NCBI GenBank assembly: GCA_905182995.1
Contig: CAJJDP010000060.1
Coordinates: forward strand, 251,785 to 315,784
Length of the DNA stretch: 64,000 bases
Source: Paramecium octaurelia
Taxonomy: Eukaryota > Ciliophora > Oligohymenophorea > Peniculida > Parameciidae
Reading direction: 5' to 3'
Shown here piece after piece: positions 56,595 to 64,000 of the stretch (position 1 is the first letter of the stretch; each line of letters begins with the position of its first letter). The notes beneath the pieces were generated by a model. The model searched no databases and was not told the origin of the DNA. It saw only the letters and a list, made by a program, of their open reading frames with translations. The position numbers were made by a program, and so were the translations under genes.

Positions 56595-58903
56595 TCATTC
56601 TATTTATTAAACACACTTTAATTTTAATGAAATTATTGAATACAATGTTAAGTAATTATGTAGAAACTTTCTTTTGAAATAATTTTGAACCTTCATTATT
56701 GCTTAGATTTGCTCATTCTTATTAAATTTTTCTAATTTTTACGATTCTACTTCTTCAATCAAAATTTGGTTGATAAAATTAATTAATCTGTCTTTATTTT
56801 TAAATATTTCAAAATTTGTAATATATTAATAGATATCCATTTTTCTCATTATCTCTTCTTGGAAAGTCGACTCCATCTTTTTTTGTAAAAATTAATAGTT
56901 ATCTCCATGTATTTATTTGAGTTCTTATTTCAAGTCATCTTAAGTAAATTCTTGACATGAATTCATATTTTTAATTTATTTAATCCAAAAAAATTAAGTT
57001 GCTACATGAAATGCATTAACATTTATTTGACCTTTTGAAATCATATGAACTTCTCTGTAAAGTTCAGCAATTTAGCCAGAACTTAAAGAGTAGTTCGATG
57101 ATACAAAATCATAGAACTTTTTAAAACTAATAGGAGGATTTGGGAAGACTGTAAATAATTATTTATATCTCTGATTTCTGTCAGCTCTGAATATTTCTAA
57201 TAACAACTATAATACATATCCTGTTTGAACCAATATATTATTATTAACAACTATTGAGGCTTATTTTAATGATTTCAGAATCATGCTTTGATTTTATTTA
57301 TTTAGTTTGCTCAGGAATAATGATATTATTTTTTCTGCCTTTTCTATTTTAATATAATTAACTAGTTCATATATTGCATCAAACTATTAAATCCACACTC
57401 CTTTAATCAAGAATCTTATGTGAAGATAAAAGTATAATTCTTCTTTTGTGTAAATGTCATTTAAGAAATGGCGAAATTAAACAATTTCCCAAACTTTATC
57501 AAAACTAGGTATCATCAATTAAATATAAAATCTATTGATATATTCTTAGGCTAAGAGCTTGTTATCCTTAGGTATTATTTATATTTCATGTTTTTCCAAA
57601 TAAAAGGTACTCAACCATGAGAAGACATAGGATTGAAAAGACATGGAATACTCCTTTTGCATTTCCTGATACATGCCATCCATTATAGCTCTAAGAGTAC
57701 CCATGAAATTGGAAGACATCTACTAACTCTCTATTTAATGAGACAATATATCAAGAGTGGATTTATCTAAAAACTAAGAAAAATGTGGATAATTGAATCT
57801 CAACAAGGAGATATCGAATTGATCATCTTATCTAGCTTAGGAATTCTTATTATTCTACTCCAATGATGAAGACACGAGATACTTAAAAAAAGCCTATTCA
57901 GACTCTAGTGGCTTTGCTATTTAAGCAATTTGAACTTCTTCATAATCCATCCTACTCTAAAATGGAGGTTCTATCTCTTTGCTTCTTTTCACAGTTAAAT
58001 GGTCTATCCTATTTTACAACACTTTTATTATATCTTCAAATAAGGTTATTTTATTAAGCTTCTATAAAATGGAATATTTATAACTAATTAAATCCTCCTT
58101 TGACATTTAGAATAATTCAAAATATCTTTGCTTTTGTTCTTGTAGATTTTGAACTTCAAATTAATAATTTCTTATTTACTCCTCCTAGACTTAAACTTAC
58201 ATTTACAATTCTTTAATAATACTAATTTGCATCTTATCCTGTCTTTTCGCAAAAATCAGTTGTTATTTCAATTCCATGACTATTTAATCATTTTCAGTTT
58301 ATATCACTTACTATTCTTCAATTATTTAAGTCTGTTCTTATATCTGTTTTTTTATTAATGGCTTTATTACAGTTTCTTTATCCTTTATTTCTTTTAAATT
58401 ATTACTCAATATCTCTACTGTTCTTTATAGCTATAAGTTTCTCAGCACATATTAATTTTTGTCTTGTATTTTCAACTTATTTTATTTTATCTAATCCTTC
58501 TCCAATAATAGTTATGTATATTCTTTTAATTTCATCTCCTTGTCATCTTTATATTTATTATATGAATCTTCAAGCTCCTATATTTTACATTGTAATTCAT
58601 CAAAATATTTCAAACAACTCTGCATAATCTTAATAAATTAAGCAATTATCGTATCAACTCTAATATCATCAAACATTCCCAATAAAAAGAAATAATGTTA
58701 AACTTTCTCCTTAATGGATGGAAATCTCAGACTAATCTGATTAGTCAATTGCTAATATCTAAATTACTAAATTCTTACTTTTATTACTCATATTTATCAT
58801 AACTCCCTTATCTAAAAGAATTATTGAGAGGTTTTAACATTCGAGGAGTTTGAGCAAAACCTTTCTCAGAATCAAATAATTTTTTCATTTTAATAATACT
58901 CAT
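56595..58903 (-). CDS. Large coiled-coil protein
   Basis: 762 residues with one 20-nt intron near the 5' end; MSIIKMKKLFDSEKGFAQTP at 58903 to TGA 56597-56595. The first 370 residues are mainly Gln/Glu/Lys coiled coil (KPLIKKQIQEQTQIIEEQQV). The second half is a helical globular region (QSYVFSWLSTFYLEKHEI; FRHFLNDIYTKEELYFYLH; FYDFVSSNYSLSSGQIAELY) whose EF-hand-like order is not convincing. The end is basic. Possibly a cytoskeletal or ciliary structural protein; family not recognised. Confidence 0.75.
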
Positions 58904-59324
58904 ATTTATTTTAAGCTTAATCATTATTAAACTTATAACAATATGGATAGTTTAATCAATTTTCTAAGAACTCTTATTATATGTTCTTTTGGAATGAATT
59001 TCTAAGAATTTGAGATTTGAATTCTTAATACACTTATCACTCAATTTAAGCCTAGATATATTTTTAGAATAAATATCATTTATATAAATTTGATTCTTTG
59101 ATTAACACATTATTTACAAAATTAAAAGTTTAAATATAAGTTACAAAGTTATTTAGAAATACTTCTATCTTTCAAAGATTTAGATTATATTCTTATTTGC
59201 TTATTAGTGATATATTTAAATAGAGTTATCAAACCATTAAGATTTATCAAATAAAAATTTGAAATAATTTTGATATTTTTAATTCATTGATTATTTGTAA
59301 TATATTAATTAAATAAAATTAAAA
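58904..59324. other. Intergenic between divergent genes
   Basis: 420 nt, AT-rich; presumably both 5' flanks. No motif seen. Confidence 0.6.
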
Positions 59325-60040
59325 ATGTCCAAGGGAGATGCTAAAACATTGAAGGAGGAGATTCAAAAACTTTACGATCCATTGTTATTCTATTAACATG
59401 GTGATAATCCTGCTTATAAAAGATATATTGAAATAATGTAAGAAAATGCTTAGGAGGGTAAACAAATAGATCCAAGAACCTATTTTGTTAATAAATTGCA
59501 GAGGTAAATAGTTTGTTAACATTACAAAGAATCCATGTAGCAAGAAACATTTAAGATTTTGTTGAGAGAGACTTGAAATGCTTTAACTTTGTTCGAATCT
59601 TCCCAGTTTGGATATGTACAACAGGATTCTTTTTATAAGGTAAACAAATTCATCCTATACGTAAGCCGCATTAACTCATAGATAAATGTTTTTGCCAATT
59701 GGGTAGAGAGGTATAACCAGCATTAAATAGACATCATTCTTTTACAAGTATTAATTTAGTATTAAGTAATTCAAGTTTTGGATATGTTGGATTAGCAGGT
59801 TATGGGTTATATTTGTTTGGAGCATCTTACTTATGGTGGTAAGTCACTAAAATGACAGGCACCAAATTCTACAAGCACTGTTTATTGGGAGAAAGACAAT
59901 GGTCTTATGAAAGGGAAAGATAAAATAACACTTACGGAAATTACTACTTTAAAGACGTTCCTTTGTCATGCGAAGAAAATTTCCCAGATCTAGCAAGAGG
60001 AGAAATTGCTAAAAAGCAAAGACCTAAACCAGAATGGTGA
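59325..60040 (+). CDS. Hypothetical protein, possibly mitochondrial membrane
   Basis: 229 residues with one 26-nt intron (59504-59529). MSKGDAKTLKEEIQKLYDPL, a charged N-terminal helical part, hydrophobic FVRIFPVWICTTGFFLQG and GYVGLAGYGLYLFGASYLWW, then KMTGTKFYKHCLLGERQWSY and a basic end (AKKQRPKPEW). The size and one or two membrane spans recall accessory subunits of mitochondrial respiratory complexes, but I cannot name it. Confidence 0.65.
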
Positions 60041-61587
60041 TATATTAATATTATACATTCATATATCAATATAATATAATTAACATATGATTTAATAGAA
60101 CTGTGTTGGCGTTGTAACTATTATAAGAATCCAGAATTGATTTAGAATTCAATAGAAAAAGATATAAAAATTAAATATCATCTAGTATCCATTTATGAAG
60201 CTCATCACCTCAGCAATTGGAAAGAAACAATAAGGATATTTATAAGAAAAGTTAGAATAATCTTAAGGTACATTTATTAATAACAAATAATCCATGACTC
60301 CAAAGTTTTATGTAAACAATCTTATGATGAAACAAAAAAATTATCGAAATTAATCTTGTTTTCTTTATTTACTATTGAAAATACATTCATTTGTAATCAA
60401 CTAAATTCACTCTTTGATCAAGAACTAGTTGCTGTTTACCAAGAAGGCGTTTAAGTTTATGTTGGATTGATGGATCCAATTAAAATTATTTTTTTAATGG
60501 TAAAATTAGAATCATATTGAATTAGACTGATAATTTTAGGGAAAGAATCATTAACCTAGTATGCCTAATTCATATCCATAAAATAATAGAAACCTTTCTT
60601 TCTGCAATCTAAAGATTTTGCAGACTAAGGTGAAAATAACAGAGCTTGCATTAATAGATTTTATATTAATAACAAACAAGTGTTAGAATAATTGAAGTCA
60701 TTTAGCCTGAATCAAAAATATCAATTTTAAAAATCTCTCAGTACAACACTAATTGTATTAAATAAGCATATTAATAATAAAACGAAAATACATAAAATAT
60801 TTAGTATAATTAGAGAATTAATAATTATCAATTTAAACTAGATTATAAATTGAGTTAAAGAAATTAAAAAATACAAAAGAGATGACTCAAAGAATTAATT
60901 AAAGTTTAATTATTTTTATTAATTTTATCATATGTATAAATTTATAATATATTTATCCAGAATTGGATTAAGATTTAGAACATCATAATCTGTCTTATAA
61001 GAATTTCTCAAACATAAGTTAAAAATTATAAGATTGAAGGAATTTATCAAAAATTAGAATTTGAATTTTTTGTGATGGATAAATGAAACAAACTTGATTT
61101 ACAAAAGAATAGTTCTCAGTACATAATTAAAAACATCTAGGTTCTATTTAACCCTAAATTGTTAGATATTCCGAAATGAATGATTCTTAATAGTTCATCA
61201 TCTAATTTTTGTTTTATCTTAAAATTAAATTGAATAAGAATAAAAGAATTGATATCATTAAATAAAGAGATCTTTTAAAGAAAATATCCTTAAATAATCT
61301 CATAATTGCTTAAATTATTTGATTAACCAGATGTTTCAACTTTTTATTACCTGAATCTATCTAAAATCAAATATAGAATCACAATTTTAAGAATTTTTTA
61401 TAATTTATAAAGAATTTATCAAAAAATTGTAATCTGAATATTTGAAGTGTTCATCAGGAGCAAAAATAATAATATTATATAATCGTTATCACAAAACTAT
61501 TGTCTACCTTCTTTAAAAATACAATAGTGATTAATTAGTATGATAATATATTATGTATATATAAATTAAATTTTAGATAATTAAAAT
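60041..61587. other. Gene-poor AT-rich interval
   Basis: About 1.5 kb. TGAs and TCAs break all frames into short Asn/Ile/Lys-rich pieces. No tRNA-like fold, repeat array or conserved protein seen. Confidence 0.5.
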
Positions 61588-62596
61588 ATGTTATAGCAGT
61601 GCCTCAAAATATTTAGGTTTAGCTTTGCTGCAAATACACCCTCATTAGCTACACCATGGTCATTGAGACCATTCAAGACTGAGGTATCTGTACCAATAAT
61701 CAGATTTCATGATGCATAGCCTTCCGGGTAATCAATTACTTTAGATTAAGGTATTTATTTTATTTGAATTATAGAAATATTTAATTAGCCTATCAGAAGA
61801 GATTTGGTCTAAAGATTAGTGAGATACACTGATTTATATGATAAAAAAGTCACTAAAGCAACTTTGGCATTGAGAGATGCTGCAGCATCAGGGGCAAAAA
61901 ATCATCCATAGAAAAAGACAGGAAGAGCACGTTAAGGACACAGATAAAGACCAGGAAGAAATAAAGGTATTAAAGCACATGGAAGAAAAATACGATCATT
62001 AAGAATTGATTTACCAAGAAAAGTTAGATTATAAGCGTACAAGGTTGGTTTGACAGCTGCTCTTATAGAAGGGAAATTCACAGTTATAGACACTGAAAAA
62101 TTAAATGAAGGAAAGACTAAGCATTTGGTTTAATTGATGAAGGGTTTTGAATCTTTTACTTAGCCATTGTTAATTGTCACTAGTGTTGATCCAGATGACT
62201 TATTTTTAAGGGCCTCTCGTAATTTAGACTCTTTAGAGACATGCACAGTTAAAGAGTTCAACATTATTAAAATTCTTAAATTTAAATCAATTCTTATTAC
62301 AAAAGAAGCTTTATTGCAATTAACAGAATCATTAAAATAAAGGAAATTAGCACTTTTAGGAGAAAACAAGATCGTCAAGAAAGTATATAATTAATTAATA
62401 AATATTTTAGAAATATTCGGAATATCCAATTGAAGAATACGATCCTACTAAACCTTTGGATCTTAAATTCAAAGTGTTAAGAGAGTATTTGGAGGACTTT
62501 GAAAAATTAAAATAAGAGGGATAATTAGATAAATTTATTTAAGATATGCCTAAGACTAAGAAGGTTGGACGTATTAATACAATAAATCATCATTGA
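61588..62596 (+). CDS. Mitochondrial ribosomal protein uL4m
   Basis: 318 residues after introns of 24 and 28 nt. The bacterial-type L4 core is plain: LVRYTDLYDKKVTKATLALR, then the loop KKTGRARQGHRQRPGRNKGI that enters the exit tunnel, HGRKIRSLRIDLPRKVRLQA, VGLTAALIEGKFTVID, and TSVDPDDLFLRASRNLDSL. The bacterial-type GRARQG motif and the leader MLQQCLKIFRFSFAANTPSL (Arg/Lys, no acidic residues) indicate a nuclear-encoded mitochondrial protein rather than cytosolic eL4. A C-terminal extension of about 60 residues (KYSEYPIEEYDPTKPLDL) ends KVGRINTINHH. Convergent with the next gene. Confidence 0.92.
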
Positions 62597-62648
62597 GAAA
62601 ATTATTTGTTTTTAAATAAAGCATTCATATAATTATAATGATCATTTC

Positions 62649-64000
62649 TCAAATGTATCTTTGTTATTAAGGGTTTTATTATATTTCGTATTCTCTTTAT
62701 AGAGATTTCATTTTTTATTTTAGATTTTAAGATGAAATTGCAGCTTAACTTAAAGTCTTTTTGAAATTTTCAGACTCTTGTTTTAATCTTTCCCATCCAG
62801 AAGACTAATCTAATTAACTATTATCCTTTATTCCACTTTATTAGGATTATTACGAGACATAGGATGATTCATTTTTGTAATCTAAATTAATAAATTTATA
62901 TTGATACTTTAACTATATTTTTAAGGTTAATAGGCTTTTTCTAATTCTTATAAAAGCTATTCATTTTGATCTTTTAATTGTTGGATTTCTTATAATGTAT
63001 TCATTTACAATTGTCTTTCTTAAATGATAACTTGCTCCATCTCATTTACTCTCTTTTATTCCCAAGATAATTAAGCATCTTTTAAATCGACTTATTTTTG
63101 TAAGTCTCTATTAGCATTTTCAATATATTATTTTTCTCTTTCTAATTAGGCAATTTGTCTATTAAAGTCTTCCTGGGCAGCCTAAAACCCTGTGGAAATC
63201 TTTCTTTATGAGTGATACTCTTTTCCTAATTGCTAAATAATAAAAAATTATAATTACATCTCTGTCTTTAATTAATTCCCTTATTTATCTTTCATATTCT
63301 TCAGATTTTCTGTTCAATCTTTCGATTTCACGCTCATATTATTATAATTAGATTTAATATTGATCTTCTCTTTTTGATGCATTTTGCATTTAAATTTTAA
63401 AGAAGTCTTCTTATTTTTCTAATTCTACACCTCGTTGTAACACATCCTCATGTTGCAATGATATTTATTAAATTGAAACTGTAAGTCTTTGATTTTCTGC
63501 ACAAACTTCACTATAATTAAGCTACAAATCATGCATTTCCATATCAAACATTTTAATTTACTCTTTAAGTCTAATTTCTTATTACTATAAAAATTGGATT
63601 TATTATATTTATAATTCCTTCTCTTATACTGATTTGACAAGTTAATTATTTAAAGATTGGTTATCTTTACTTAATATTTAAATATCAGATTTCATCTCAT
63701 GGAATTCTTTCTCTTTGATTTATAAAGTGTATTTTAGATTATCATTTTCATTCTAGAGCTTTTAATTCTTATAAATTTAATCTCTTAATTTCTCCTCTAA
63801 TTATTAGGCAGCCTCATAGCCTCGTTCTCCTTTTGTGCTAACCTCTGATAATTTTGATTGCTATTTCGAAATTTCAGCATTCATGTGCTTAATCTATTAT
63901 TACAAAGAGATGTTGGTTTCTCTAACTTCATCTAACTAATTTTAGACTTCATCTCTTTCAAGATCTAGTTACTCTAAGGATCGTTTTAAAATGACATTCT
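62649..64000 (-). CDS. Coiled-coil protein, 5' part outside window
   Basis: Partial gene running off the right edge; TGA at 62651-62649. Nearly all coiled coil on the minus strand (KLQNENDNLKYTLQIKEKEF; EDFNRQIAQLEREKQYIENA; QEIQQLKDQNEQLLQELEKA). A 26-nt intron (GTATCAATAT...ATTTAG) joins it to a Ser/Gln-rich tail (ESSYVSQQSQQSGIKDN). At least one more short intron is expected near 63230-63270. A long filament-like structural protein is likely; no family named. Confidence 0.65.

Noticed and set aside
58149-58627. Plus-strand hydrophobic ORFs of 69 and 89 codons
   Set aside because: Antisense to the coiled-coil gene 56595-58903; their Leu/Phe/Tyr richness reflects the complement of Lys/Glu/Gln codons.

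Overview
The window is macronuclear-type DNA from a ciliate that uses the Paramecium nuclear code. TAA and TAG are read as Gln throughout otherwise well-conserved proteins, TGA is the only stop, conserved Trp positions use TGG, the DNA is very AT-rich, and introns are tiny (mostly 20-30 nt, GTA...AG). Intron size and gene density point to Paramecium rather than Tetrahymena; the species cannot be named from sequence alone. Standard-code ORF calls are only fragments here, so genes were rebuilt by hand by reading TAA/TAG as Gln and removing short introns. Where the summed intron lengths restore one open frame, the model is given with a residue count; where a junction could not be solved, that is stated.

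Layout. 1-2.5 kb: a zinc-knuckle Ser/Lys-rich protein and a coiled-coil protein. 2.5-7.4 kb: an unusually long stretch without a convincing gene, including a GC-richer island at about 5.69-7.23 kb. 7.4-12.1 kb: minus-strand genes for an NFRKB-like INO80 subunit, a membrane hybrid histidine kinase and a small ORF. 12.3-15 kb: decayed-looking coding sequence. 15-16.2 kb: a four-helix membrane protein with a possible C2 domain. 16.7-20.5 kb: minus-strand radial spoke protein 3, a nucleoside hydrolase, and an ORF split by one TGA. 20.7-26.3 kb: a DH-PH-PX-FERM protein, a short unknown protein and an ERK7/MAPK15 kinase. 27-31 kb: small ORFs, then a cGMP-dependent protein kinase. 32-41 kb: two F-box-like proteins, an alpha/beta hydrolase, a MORN protein and a Pumilio-family protein. 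41.6-45 kb: an INCENP-like protein and a quinone oxidoreductase. 45.4-52.8 kb: a TTL-like ligase, an SNF1/AMPK-like kinase, a NAK-family kinase, a dynein-2 light intermediate chain, a p24 cargo receptor and a CCCH zinc-finger protein. 53.5-64 kb: unknown and coiled-coil proteins, mitochondrial ribosomal protein uL4m, and a coiled-coil gene running off the end.

The genes do not form an operon or pathway; this is ordinary dense ciliate gene packing with intergenic gaps often under 300 nt and several convergent pairs only 3-52 nt apart. Several products belong to cilia (radial spoke protein 3, dynein-2 light intermediate chain, ERK7/MAPK15, a TTL-like tubulin ligase), others to signalling, RNA regulation and chromosome segregation. 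The most notable items are the DH-PH-PX-FERM architecture, the INCENP-like protein, three short introns of length divisible by three that contain no in-frame stop, and the gene-poor island near 6 kb.
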